Positions 1-6,376 are shown, counted from the stretch's first letter. The stretch is DNA of 6,774 bases from Sphingomonadales bacterium UBA6171 (GCA_002422985.1 DITZ01000096.1:1-6774), one strand, 5' to 3'. Notes: generated by a model not told the origin, from the letters alone. Translations and numbers: made by a program.

Positions 1-821
1 CCTGGATGGCTTACGGCTTGCAGGACGTGGTTCAACAACGCCGCATGATCGAAGAGTCTGAAGCGGACGCCAATTTCAAGCGCATCCAGGGTGCCAAGCT
101 CGATGCCATGCTCGGGCTGTGCGAAACGGCAAACTGCCGGCGCGTACAGATGCTGCAATATTTCGGCGAAGCCAGTACGCCCTGCGGCAATTGCGACAAT
201 TGCCTGCAAAAGCCCGCGACGCGCGACGTGACGGAGGAGGCGCGCAAGCTGCTGTCCGCCGTGTATCGCACCGGGCAGAGCTTTGGACTGGGCCATCTGG
301 CGAAGGTGCTGCGCGGCACCCGGGATGAGCGCATCAGCAAATTCGGCCATGACGCGCTTTCGGTGTTCGGCATCGGGCAGGCGGTGTCGGACACACAGTG
401 GCAGCGGCTGGGGCGGTTTCTGGAGGCGTCTGGCGCGCTGGTGCGCGACGCCGTGCATGGCGGGCTGGCGCTGAGCGATGCTGCGCGCCCCATCCTGCGC
501 GGGGCGGCGCCGGTGACGATCCGGGAAAGCGACTGGCAGCCGAAGCGCGAAAAGCCGGCGCGGGCGGCACGCGCCAGTGCGCCCGTGACGCCGGACCCCG
601 GCGGACAGGCGCTGTTTGAAGCGCTGCGCCTGTGGTGGCGGGAGCGGGCGAAGGCAGACGATGTGCCGGCCTATGCGGTGCTGCCCGACACGACGCTGGC
701 CGGGATTGCCGCGACGCGGCCCGCCAGCCTGTCGGATCTGGGCTATGTTTCCGGCATCGGCGCAGCGAAGCTGGAGCGCTATGGCACGGAGATTCTGGCC
801 GTTGTGGCGGCAACGCGGTGA
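1..821 (+). CDS. recQ: ATP-dependent DNA helicase RecQ, C-terminal part (5' end outside window)
   Basis: RecQ unwinds DNA 3'-to-5' and acts in recombination and replication-fork repair in the cytoplasm. Only the last ~272 codons are visible; the frame is open at the left edge (a TGG codon precedes the first ATG at 6), so that ATG is internal. Numbering from that ATG, the zinc-binding region is present with four cysteines, C44, C60, C63 and C66, in the pattern NCRR...CGNCDNC. A winged-helix RQC region follows (about residues 75-165, with the typical FGHDALSVFGIG and ARPILRG stretches), then a basic linker (about 175-195) and an HRDC domain (about 200-268, ending SGIGAAKLERYG). The order and motifs match the C-terminal half of E. 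coli RecQ as I recall it. The helicase core must lie to the left. The gene is probably transcriptionally separate from, or only loosely linked to, rsh, which starts 53 nt downstream. Confidence 0.95.
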   Translation, partial: WMAYGLQDVVQQRRMIEESEADANFKRIQGAKLDAMLGLCETANCRRVQMLQYFGEASTPCGNCDNCLQKPATRDVTEEARKLLSAVYRTGQSFGLGHLAKVLRGTRDERISKFGHDALSVFGIGQAVSDTQWQRLGRFLEASGALVRDAVHGGLALSDAARPILRGAAPVTIRESDWQPKREKPARAARASAPVTPDPGGQALFEALRLWWRERAKADDVPAYAVLPDTTLAGIAATRPASLSDLGYVSGIGAAKLERYGTEILAVVAATR

Positions 822-824
822 AAT

Positions 825-856
825 AGCGCCCGCGGCCTTTGCTTTTCGCGGGCGCT
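825..856. other. Perfect inverted repeat between recQ and rsh (possible terminator or leader hairpin)
   Basis: AGCGCCCGCG at 825-834 is the exact reverse complement of CGCGGGCGCT at 847-856. Together they give a 10-bp all-paired stem with a 12-nt loop, starting 3 nt after the recQ stop. This is the position expected of a recQ terminator. However, no U-tract follows the 3' arm; the T-rich bases lie in the loop (838-846). It could be a non-canonical terminator, an RNA-stabilising 3' hairpin, or a structure in an rsh leader. The function is inferred; the pairing is seen directly. Confidence 0.45.
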
Positions 857-874
857 GTCGCCAGATTAGCCCTG

Positions 875-2998
875 ATGTTACGCCAATATGAACTTGTCGA
901 GCGGGTGAAATCCTATGACCCGCAAGCGGATGAGGATCTGCTGAACCGGGCCTATGTCTTTTCCATGAAGGCGCATGGCAGCCAGTTGCGCGCCAGCGGC
1001 GACCCCTATTTCAGCCACCCGATCGAGGTGGCCGGCATCCTGACCGACCTGAAGCTGGACGACGAGACGATCGCCACGGCCATCCTGCACGACACGATCG
1101 AGGATACGGTGGCGACCCCGGCCGACATATTGCGGCTGTTCGGCAATAATGTGGCGCGGCTGGTGGATGGCGTGACCAAGCTGTCGCGCATCGAGGCGCA
1201 GAGTGAATCGGAGCGGGCGGCGGAGAATCTGCGGCGCTTTGTGCTGGCCATGTCCGACGACATCCGCGTGCTGCTGGTGAAGCTGGCGGACCGGCTGCAC
1301 AATATGCGGACGCTGAAGCATCTGAAAAACCCGGACAAGCGCCGCCGCATCGCGCGCGAGACGATGGATATTTATGCGCCGCTGGCCGAGCGCATCGGCA
1401 TGTATGGCTTCATGGACGAGCTGAAGGAGCTGGCCTTTGCCGAGCTGGAGCCGGAAGCCTTTCAATCCATCACCATGCGGCTGGCCAGCCTGCGGGAATC
1501 GGGCGGCGACACGATCAAGCGCATCGAAAGCGGCATCCGCCACACGCTGGAGGCCGGCGGCATCGAGGTGGAGATGGTGATGGGCCGGGAGAAGCGGCCC
1601 TGGTCTATCTTCCGCAAGATGCAGGACCGGCATGTGACGTTCGAGAAAGTGTCGGACGTGATGGCCTTCCGGGTGATTACCCGCAATGATGATGATTGTT
1701 ACCGGGCGCTGGGTGCGCTGCACCGGCGCTGGCCGATGGTGCCGGGGCGGTTCAAGGATTATATCTCCACGCCCAAGCGCAACGGCTATCGCTCGCTGCA
1801 CACCACGCTGCTGGACCGGCTGAAGCTGCGGATCGAGGTGCAGATCCGCTCACTCAAAATGCATGCGGAGGCCGAGTTCGGCATGGCCGCGCACTGGGCC
1901 TATAAGCAGCGCGCCGGCACCGGCAGCGCCAGCTATCCCTGGCTGAACGACCTGCTGGAGATATTGGAGCAGGCGCAATCGCCCGAGGAGGTGCTGGAAC
2001 ATACGCGCATGGCCATGTTCCAGGATCAACTGTTCTGCTTCACGCCCAAGGGCGAGCTGTTCCAGCTGCCGCGCGGCTCCACGCCCGTGGATTTTGCCTA
2101 TGCCGTGCACACGACGCTGGGGGACACCTGCGTGGGCGCGCGGGTGAACGGCAAGGTCATCCCGCTGCGCACGCGGCTGAACAATGGCGATCAGGTGGAG
2201 ATTCTGCGTTCCTCTGCCCAGACGCCCGACCCGGCCTGGGAGCATTTTGTGGTGACGGCCAAGGCACGGGCGGCGGTGCGCCGGCACCTGCGGCAGGCCG
2301 AGCGCGACGCGCAACTGAAAACCGGCGAGGCGCTGTTTCACGACACGGTGCGGCGGATGAAGGTGGAGGTGGATGCATCCGGCATCAGCGCGGCGCTGAA
2401 ACGGCTGAAGCTGAGCGATCAGGGCGCGCTGTTCGTGGGGCTGGCGCGGCAGACGGTGACGGACGCGCAATTGATGGAAGCATTGGTGCCGGGATCGTCG
2501 GCCAAGCGCAGGGCGCGGCGCAAGCGGCCGCCGATGAACGCGCAAGGGGCGATATTGGTGGACGGGGAGAGCGTGGCCGGCGGCATGGAGATGGCGCAAT
2601 GCTGCATGCCCGTGCCCGGCGACCGCATCGTGGGGCTGCGCAAGCCCGGCCATGGCATCGAAGTGCACACGATCGACTGCCCGTCGCTGGCCAATGCGGG
2701 CGACGGGGACTGGGTGGACCTGCGCTGGGCACCCGATGTGTCATCGGGCACCGGGCGGCTGGAAGTGACGGTGATGAACGAGCCGGGCGCGCTGGCGCAG
2801 GTGACGGCGATCCTGGCCGAGCAGGGCGCCAATATCGTCAACCTGCAACTGCGGGACCGGGACCGGGCGCACCACCGCTTTGTGATGGACGTGGAAATTG
2901 ACGACGCGCGCCATCTGGCGGACCTGATCGCCGGGCTGAAGGTGCCGTCGCTGGTGGTGACGGCGCAACGCCTGCTCGGCGCGCCGGGCGGCGCATGA
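875..2998 (+). CDS. rsh: Bifunctional (p)ppGpp synthetase/hydrolase, RelA/SpoT homolog
   Basis: This enzyme makes (p)ppGpp from ATP and GDP/GTP and also hydrolyses it, so it controls the stringent response. The product is 707 residues. The N-terminal HD hydrolase domain (about 20-180) keeps H48, H72-D73 (LHDTIEDT) and D139 (LADRLHNMRT). The synthetase domain (about 230-345) keeps D261 (DVMAFRV) and E321 (IEVQIRS). Its RFKD motif at 292-295 is the RxKD type of bifunctional Rel/SpoT enzymes rather than the ExDD of monofunctional RelA. A TGS domain (about 384-445), a Cys-rich zinc-finger-like region (C576, C577, H598, C602) and a C-terminal ACT domain (about 628-700) follow. All key residues for both activities are present. 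I chose ATG 875 because the family begins MLRQYELVERV; an in-frame TTG at 839 lies inside the upstream hairpin loop. No clear Shine-Dalgarno sequence precedes ATG 875. Some databases label it relA or spoT. Confidence 0.96.
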   Translation: MLRQYELVERVKSYDPQADEDLLNRAYVFSMKAHGSQLRASGDPYFSHPIEVAGILTDLKLDDETIATAILHDTIEDTVATPADILRLFGNNVARLVDGVTKLSRIEAQSESERAAENLRRFVLAMSDDIRVLLVKLADRLHNMRTLKHLKNPDKRRRIARETMDIYAPLAERIGMYGFMDELKELAFAELEPEAFQSITMRLASLRESGGDTIKRIESGIRHTLEAGGIEVEMVMGREKRPWSIFRKMQDRHVTFEKVSDVMAFRVITRNDDDCYRALGALHRRWPMVPGRFKDYISTPKRNGYRSLHTTLLDRLKLRIEVQIRSLKMHAEAEFGMAAHWAYKQRAGTGSASYPWLNDLLEILEQAQSPEEVLEHTRMAMFQDQLFCFTPKGELFQLPRGSTPVDFAYAVHTTLGDTCVGARVNGKVIPLRTRLNNGDQVEILRSSAQTPDPAWEHFVVTAKARAAVRRHLRQAERDAQLKTGEALFHDTVRRMKVEVDASGISAALKRLKLSDQGALFVGLARQTVTDAQLMEALVPGSSAKRRARRKRPPMNAQGAILVDGESVAGGMEMAQCCMPVPGDRIVGLRKPGHGIEVHTIDCPSLANAGDGDWVDLRWAPDVSSGTGRLEVTVMNEPGALAQVTAILAEQGANIVNLQLRDRDRAHHRFVMDVEIDDARHLADLIAGLKVPSLVVTAQRLLGAPGGA

Positions 2999-3016
2999 AG
3001 CAGGCCCGGCCGTATG

Positions 3017-3087
3017 GCGCGAGCAGACGGACGCGAACAGACGGGCGCGAAAAGAAGGACGCGAAAAAAACGGGCGCGAAAAGACGG
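3017..3087. repeat. Tandem array of five 14-bp purine-rich units between rsh and pyrE
   Basis: Five contiguous units occur at 3017-3030, 3031-3044, 3045-3058, 3059-3073 and 3074-3087, with consensus RCGCGAAAAGACGG. Unit 4 has one extra A (15 bp, a run of seven A). The first base alternates G, A, G, A, G, which suggests a 28-bp higher-order period made of two 14-bp halves. The units begin 18 nt after the rsh stop. The period is not a multiple of three and no continuing reading frame is supported, so the array is non-coding. There are no spacers, so it is not CRISPR. Confidence 0.85.
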
Positions 3088-3091
3088 ATGG

Positions 3092-3107
3092 GTGTCGCGC
3101 GCGACAC
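3092..3107. promoter_or_regulatory. Perfect 16-bp palindrome upstream of pyrE (candidate operator or hairpin)
   Basis: GTGTCGCGCGCGACAC reads identically on both strands. It lies 4 nt after the tandem array and ends 35 nt before the pyrE start codon. Its position just upstream of a possible -10 (3113-3118) would suit an operator overlapping a -35 region. As RNA it could form only a short stem with a very tight loop, so a dimeric protein site is the more natural reading. No regulator is identified; the role is inferred. Confidence 0.4.
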
Positions 3108-3112
3108 TGGTT

Positions 3113-3118
3113 TATGAT
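3113..3118 (+). promoter_or_regulatory. Possible -10 element (TATGAT) for the pyrE-pdxJ-acpS-lepB operon
   Basis: TATGAT differs from the TATAAT consensus at one position and sits in a locally AT-richer patch (TTTATGATGG) in very GC-rich surroundings, 24 nt before the pyrE ATG. No good -35 hexamer is visible at the right spacing; the palindrome at 3092-3107 occupies that area. The call therefore rests on one hexamer and the 144-nt gap after rsh. Confidence 0.25.
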
Positions 3119-3142
3119 GGCTGACCGGGCTATGCCGGGCGC

Positions 3143-3724
3143 ATGACCGACGACGAGATTTTGAACGAGTTCCGCCAGGCCGAAGCGCTGCTGGAGGGGC
3201 ATTTCATCCTGTCCTCCGGCCTGCGCTCGCCGCGCTATCTGCAATGTGCGCGCGTGCTGATGGACCCGGCGCGCGCCGCGCGGCTGGCGACCGCGCTGGC
3301 GGCGAAGATTCCGGCCGCCGTGCGCGCGGAGGCCAGGGCCGTGGTGGCGCCCGCCATGGGGGGCCTGATCTGCGGGCATGAACTGGCGCGCGCGCTGGGC
3401 CTGCTCTCCATGTTTGTGGAGCGGCCGAACGGCAGCTTTGAACTCAGGCGCGGCTTCCGGCTGGAGCCGGGGATGCCGGTTATCCTGATGGAGGATGTGG
3501 TGACGACGGGGCTGTCCGGCCGCGAGGCCATGCGCGCGGTGGCGGATGCCGGCGGGCGGGTGATCCATGCGGCGTCGCTGGTGGATCGGTCCAACGGCAC
3601 GGCGGACCTGGGGGTGGGCTTCACGCCGCTTATTCGCCTGAACGTGCCGAGCTATGCCGCGGACGCGCTGCCGCCGGAACTGGCGGCCATCCCGGCCGTG
3701 AAGCCCGGCAGCCGGGCGGCGTGA
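3143..3724 (+). CDS. pyrE: Orotate phosphoribosyltransferase
   Basis: PyrE transfers phosphoribose from PRPP to orotate, giving orotidine 5'-phosphate in de novo pyrimidine synthesis. The 193-residue length is normal for an alphaproteobacterial PyrE. The start MTDDEILNEFRQAEALL followed by EGHFILSSGLRSPRYLQ is typical of the family. The PRPP-binding signature is visible as a hydrophobic strand followed by E117-D118 and VVTTG (VILMEDVVTTGLSGRE). A second conserved loop, APAMGGLICGHELARALG, lies near residues 70-87. The ATG at 3143 fits the family N-terminus; the sequence upstream (CGGGCGC) offers only a weak ribosome binding site. It is the first gene of a tight cluster, its TGA (3722-3724) overlapping the GTG (3721) of pdxJ. 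The loop has Leu-Ser after TTG where many PyrE proteins have Gly-Ser or Gly-Thr; I regard this as natural variation. Confidence 0.95.
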   Translation: MTDDEILNEFRQAEALLEGHFILSSGLRSPRYLQCARVLMDPARAARLATALAAKIPAAVRAEARAVVAPAMGGLICGHELARALGLLSMFVERPNGSFELRRGFRLEPGMPVILMEDVVTTGLSGREAMRAVADAGGRVIHAASLVDRSNGTADLGVGFTPLIRLNVPSYAADALPPELAAIPAVKPGSRAA

Positions 3725-4446
3725 GCGGGATGCTGCGGCTGGGCGTCAACATCGATCATGTCGCCACCATCCGTAATGCGCGCGGTGGCGTGCATCCCGA
3801 TCCGCTGCGGGCGGCGATGATCGCGGCGGCAGCCGGGGCGGACGGCATTACCGCGCATCTGCGCGAGGACCGGCGGCATATGACCGACGGTGACATCGAC
3901 CGGCTGGTGGCGGAGATTGATCTGCCGCTGAACCTGGAGATGGCCGCGACCGCGGAGATGCTGGCGATTGCGCTTAAATGCCGGCCGCACGCCGCCTGCA
4001 TCGTGCCCGAACGGCGTACCGAGCGCACGACCGAGGGCGGGCTGGACGCCATGGGCAAATATAACAGCCTGAAGCCCTGTGTGGCGCGGCTGGGGGAGGC
4101 GGGCATCAGGGTGTCGCTGTTCATCGCGCCGGATCTGCGCCAGATTGATGCCGCGCAGCGGCTGGGCGTGCCGGTGGTGGAACTGCACACCGGGCCTTAT
4201 GCCCATAGCGACGGATCGGTGGATGAACTGGCGCGGCTTAAGGAGGCGGCCGACCATGCCGCCGGGCTGGGGCTGGAAGTGCATGCCGGCCATGGGCTGA
4301 GCTTTGCCAATGTCTCCCCCGTGGCGGCGCTGCCGATGCTGAGCGAGCTGAATATCGGGCATTTTCTGATTGGCGAGGCGGTGTTCACCGGGCTGGGCGC
4401 GGCCATCGGGCGGATGCGGGCGCTGATGGACGCGGCGCGGTGCTGA
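3721..4446 (+). CDS. pdxJ: Pyridoxine 5'-phosphate synthase PdxJ
   Basis: PdxJ condenses 1-deoxy-D-xylulose 5-phosphate with 3-amino-2-oxopropyl phosphate to form pyridoxine 5'-phosphate, the last ring-forming step of the DXP-dependent vitamin B6 route. It folds as a TIM barrel. The sequence aligns end to end with E. coli PdxJ from memory. It has LGVNIDHVATIRNARGG at the N-terminus, H46 and R48 in HLREDRRHMTD, E73 in LNLEMA, the VPERR...TTEGGLD segment, and H191 in HAGHGLS, so the expected active-site residues are present. From GTG 3721 the product is 241 residues. An in-frame ATG at 3730 would give 238 and also fits the family. The GTG overlaps the pyrE stop as GTGA, which argues for translational coupling; neither start has a strong Shine-Dalgarno. 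The final TGA overlaps an ATG (4446) in the acpS frame. Confidence 0.95.
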   Translation: MSGMLRLGVNIDHVATIRNARGGVHPDPLRAAMIAAAAGADGITAHLREDRRHMTDGDIDRLVAEIDLPLNLEMAATAEMLAIALKCRPHAACIVPERRTERTTEGGLDAMGKYNSLKPCVARLGEAGIRVSLFIAPDLRQIDAAQRLGVPVVELHTGPYAHSDGSVDELARLKEAADHAAGLGLEVHAGHGLSFANVSPVAALPMLSELNIGHFLIGEAVFTGLGAAIGRMRALMDAARC

Positions 4447-4447
4447 T

Positions 4448-4453
4448 GGAGGG
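4448..4453 (+). promoter_or_regulatory. Shine-Dalgarno-like GGAGGG that supports the acpS start at 4464
   Basis: GGAGGG lies 10 nt upstream of ATG 4464 and just downstream of the alternative starts GTG 4440 and ATG 4446. It can therefore serve only the 4464 start. This agrees with the expected AcpS N-terminus, in which the GxxD motif lies about ten residues from the start. Confidence 0.55.
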
Positions 4454-4463
4454 CACGGCGCTG

Positions 4464-4889
4464 ATGGGCCTGTCGGTCATCGGTCTGGGCAATGATCTGT
4501 GCAACATCGACCGGATTCAAGGCTCGATCGACCGGTTCGGCCAGCGCTTCATCGACCGCATCTTCACGCCGCTGGAGCAGGCCAGAGCGGATCGGCGGAC
4601 GCTGACGCGCACGGCCACCCTTGCCAAGCGCTTTGCCGCGAAGGAGGCGGCGGCGAAGGCCCTGGGCACCGGATTCCGCGCCGGGGTGTTCTTCCGTGAT
4701 ATCGGCGTGGTGAACGAGCCTTCGGGCCGGCCGACGCTGGCGTTCACCGGCGGTGCGGCCGCGCGCCTTGCCGCCATCACGCCGCTGGGCTATCGCGCTT
4801 CCATTCACCTGACCTTGACCGACGACCATCCCTGGGCGCAGGCCATCGTCCTCATCACCGCCGAACCGATTGTCCGGAGCAGTTCATGA
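4464..4889 (+). CDS. acpS: Holo-[acyl-carrier-protein] synthase AcpS
   Basis: AcpS moves the 4'-phosphopantetheine arm from coenzyme A to a serine of apo-acyl carrier protein, activating it for fatty acid synthesis. From ATG 4464 the product is 141 residues, slightly longer than E. coli AcpS (126) and usual for alphaproteobacteria. The magnesium-binding residues are visible: D11 in GLGNDLCNIDRI and E61 in AKRFAAKEAAAKALGTG. The C-terminal HLTLTDDHPWAQAIVLI stretch is also characteristic. Alternative in-frame starts are GTG 4440 and ATG 4446, the latter overlapping the pdxJ stop as TGATG. I prefer 4464 because of the GGAGGG upstream and because the longer versions add MLMEGTAL, which is not expected in the family. 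The stop overlaps the lepB start as ATGA. Confidence 0.94.
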   Translation: MGLSVIGLGNDLCNIDRIQGSIDRFGQRFIDRIFTPLEQARADRRTLTRTATLAKRFAAKEAAAKALGTGFRAGVFFRDIGVVNEPSGRPTLAFTGGAAARLAAITPLGYRASIHLTLTDDHPWAQAIVLITAEPIVRSSS

Positions 4890-5698
4890 ACGCACCCGCC
4901 ACCGCCACGCCGGAAAAGGAACCGTTCAGCTGGGGCCGGGAAATCCGCCAGTGGATCTGGCTGATCCTGATCGTGCTGGGCATCCACAGCTTTATCGCCA
5001 AGCCCTTTTATATCCCGTCGGAATCGATGATGGCCAATCTGCTGGTGGGGGATCGGCTGATCGTGTCGAAATTCCCTTATGGCTTCTCCTATCTCTCGCC
5101 GTCGCTGCCGGTCTTGCCGAAGATCGAAGGGCGGCTGTTCGGCTCCATGCCGGAGCGCGGGGATATCATCGTGGTGAAATCGCCATCGGACGGGGCGGAC
5201 TGGATCAAGCGGGTGATCGGCCTGCCGGGCGACATGGTGGCGGTGCGCAATGGCCAGCTGTATCTGAACGGCGTTGCCGTGCCGCGTCAGCCGGCATCCG
5301 ATACGATGGTGCCGGTGACGCCCAACACGGGCTGCCCGATGCTATCCATGGTGGTGGCGGATGCCGCCGGCCAGCCGCTGTGCCGCTATCCCACCTGGCG
5401 GGAAACGCTGCCCAACGGCCGCAGTTTTGATACGCTGGATATTGCCACCACCGAATTGGATGATTTCCCGGAGCGGCGCGTGCCGGAGCATCATTTATTC
5501 CTGATGGGCGACAACCGCGACAATTCAAAGGACAGCCGCGTGCCGGCCGAACTGGGCGGGCTGGGCTTTGTGCCCTATGAAAATATCGTCGGCCGCGCGG
5601 AATTCACCACCTTCAGCCTGGACGGCACCCAGACGCTGAACCCGCTGACCTGGCCGGGCGCGCTGCGCGGCGACCGGGCGTTCAACTCGCTGCGTTAA
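4886..5698 (+). CDS. lepB: Type I signal peptidase
   Basis: LepB cleaves signal peptides from secreted proteins at the periplasmic face of the inner membrane, using a Ser-Lys dyad. The product is 270 residues. A short cytoplasmic N-terminus is followed by one hydrophobic segment (about 23-38, WIWLILIVLGIHSFIA), unlike E. coli LepB, which has two. Catalytic S47 lies in PSESMMANLLVGD, the general base K108 in DWIKRVIGLPGD, and the conserved box E is GDNRDNSKDSR starting at G208. A stretch near 140-170 with two cysteines (NTGCPML and PLCRY) lies between the conserved boxes and is probably lineage-specific. ATG 4886 overlaps the acpS stop by 4 nt, so translation is probably coupled. In many alphaproteobacteria lepB is followed by rnc and era; here it ends the co-directional run, and a convergent gene lies 16 nt beyond. 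Confidence 0.95.
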   Translation: MNAPATATPEKEPFSWGREIRQWIWLILIVLGIHSFIAKPFYIPSESMMANLLVGDRLIVSKFPYGFSYLSPSLPVLPKIEGRLFGSMPERGDIIVVKSPSDGADWIKRVIGLPGDMVAVRNGQLYLNGVAVPRQPASDTMVPVTPNTGCPMLSMVVADAAGQPLCRYPTWRETLPNGRSFDTLDIATTELDDFPERRVPEHHLFLMGDNRDNSKDSRVPAELGGLGFVPYENIVGRAEFTTFSLDGTQTLNPLTWPGALRGDRAFNSLR

Positions 5699-5701
5699 AG
5701 C

Positions 5702-5713
5702 GGGGGGGGGGGG
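5702..5713. repeat. Homopolymer of 12 G between convergent stop codons
   Basis: Twelve consecutive G residues fill most of the 16-nt space between the lepB stop (ending 5698) and the stop of the minus-strand gene (starting 5715). The tract lies outside both reading frames as annotated. Long G runs are prone to slipped-strand length change and to sequencing error, and can form four-stranded structures; none of these is shown here. No conventional stem-loop terminator is seen in this convergent gap. Confidence 0.8.
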
Positions 5714-5714
5714 C

Positions 5715-6314
5715 TCAGACCTCCTCCAGCAGCACATAGGGGATGACGCGGCTTTGCCAGTTGCTGCCGTGGAAGCGGCGGGCCTGATCGCGGGCGGTGG
5801 CCATGAAACTGTCCCACTGGCTGGGATAGATGGTCTGGCAGCCTTCGCTGGAGGTGCCGTTCCACGAACCGCGATGGATGTTGATGCCGAACATGCCGCT
5901 GTCGAGATAGGTGCCGTTGGTGCCGTCGCGCAGCACGGTCACCGGCCCGGCGCGCTGGCAGATCGCCGGATAATTGGATTTGCTGGTGCGGTGATTGTCG
6001 AAACGGTGGACCTGCCACAGGCCGGGTTGCAGCGTGGCGATGCCCTTGCCCGCGCCGGTGCCCTGCCCGGGGCGGCGGATGGAGGGATCGGTGTTGGCAT
6101 TGAAGGCCGCGAACACCGCCGGCGAAACGATGAACAGCGCATCATCATAGATGCCGCGGTCATTGCCGCCGGTCGGCCCCATGCTCTGCCGGTAATAGCC
6201 GCGCACGCCGGCGATGATGAAGGGATTGGCGGCGACATCAAGGCCGGCGGCCTCCACCCTTGGCCGCAGATCGGCCCAGCTCATGCGTGGTAATGTTTGC
6301 GGAACGATGGTCAT
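5715..6314 (-). CDS. Uncharacterised protein with a His-x-Gly...Ser-Ser-Glu-Gly-Cys motif, possibly L,D-transpeptidase-like
   Basis: I do not recognise this 199-residue protein with certainty. No signal peptide or membrane segment is visible, so a cytoplasmic location, or export by another route, is implied. The notable region is at 138-163: DSGMFGINIHRG, a short loop, then SSEGCQTI, with H147, G149, S155-S156, G158 and C159. A histidine followed by Ser-x-Gly-Cys recalls the YkuD-type L,D-transpeptidase active site, but the His-to-Cys distance of 12 residues is shorter than in that family, so a related or analogous enzyme on cell-wall or other substrates is only a guess. Trp and Tyr residues are frequent (LWQVHRFDNH, YPSQW). 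A strong ribosome binding site (GAGGGG at 6326-6321, 6 nt from the ATG) and GC-rich third positions support real coding. It is convergent with lepB and divergent from the glutathione transferase gene. Confidence 0.8.
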   Translation of the reverse strand: MTIVPQTLPRMSWADLRPRVEAAGLDVAANPFIIAGVRGYYRQSMGPTGGNDRGIYDDALFIVSPAVFAAFNANTDPSIRRPGQGTGAGKGIATLQPGLWQVHRFDNHRTSKSNYPAICQRAGPVTVLRDGTNGTYLDSGMFGINIHRGSWNGTSSEGCQTIYPSQWDSFMATARDQARRFHGSNWQSRVIPYVLLEEV

Positions 6315-6320
6315 GCCTTA

Positions 6321-6326
6321 CCCCTC
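6321..6326 (-). promoter_or_regulatory. Ribosome binding site GAGGGG for the minus-strand gene
   Basis: On the minus strand GAGGGG is followed by six nucleotides (TAAGGC) and the ATG at 6314-6312. The spacing and sequence are good for a Shine-Dalgarno element. They fix the start of the 199-residue protein and support it being translated. Confidence 0.65.
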
Positions 6327-6376
6327 GCCATAATGGCTGTTCCGGCCCATTGAGATCAGGCTATGAAGCAGCCGTT

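Noticed and set aside
839..874. Upstream TTG start for rsh adding 12 residues
   Set aside because: The TTG lies in the loop of the recQ-rsh hairpin, has no ribosome binding site, and the added residues do not fit the family N-terminus, which begins at ATG 875.
878..1801. 307-codon minus-strand reading frame opposite rsh
   Set aside because: Its product is rich in His, Gln and Arg with no recognisable domain, as expected from the reverse of a GC-biased gene. The plus strand here encodes the intact HD and synthetase domains.
1850..2668. 272-codon minus-strand reading frame opposite the 3' half of rsh
   Set aside because: Low-complexity His/Arg/Gln-rich product with no domain; it is antisense to the conserved TGS and Cys-rich regions.
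3017..3087. CRISPR array
   Set aside because: The 14-bp units are contiguous with no spacers and too short for CRISPR repeats; no cas genes are present.
2741..3568. 275-codon minus-strand frame spanning the end of rsh, the repeat array and pyrE
   Set aside because: It crosses two well-supported plus-strand genes and a non-coding repeat array. Its repeated Phe-Ser-Arg-Pro-like stretches come from the 14-bp units and not from a real protein.
5754..6293. 179-codon plus-strand frame opposite the 199-residue minus-strand gene
   Set aside because: The plus product is Ala/Gly/Val/His-rich without motifs. The minus frame has a proper ribosome binding site and a plausible active-site motif, so the minus frame is preferred.
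5715..6314. Firm assignment of the minus-strand protein as a YkuD L,D-transpeptidase
   Set aside because: The His-to-Cys spacing is too short for the standard motif and no export signal is visible, so only a resemblance is reported.
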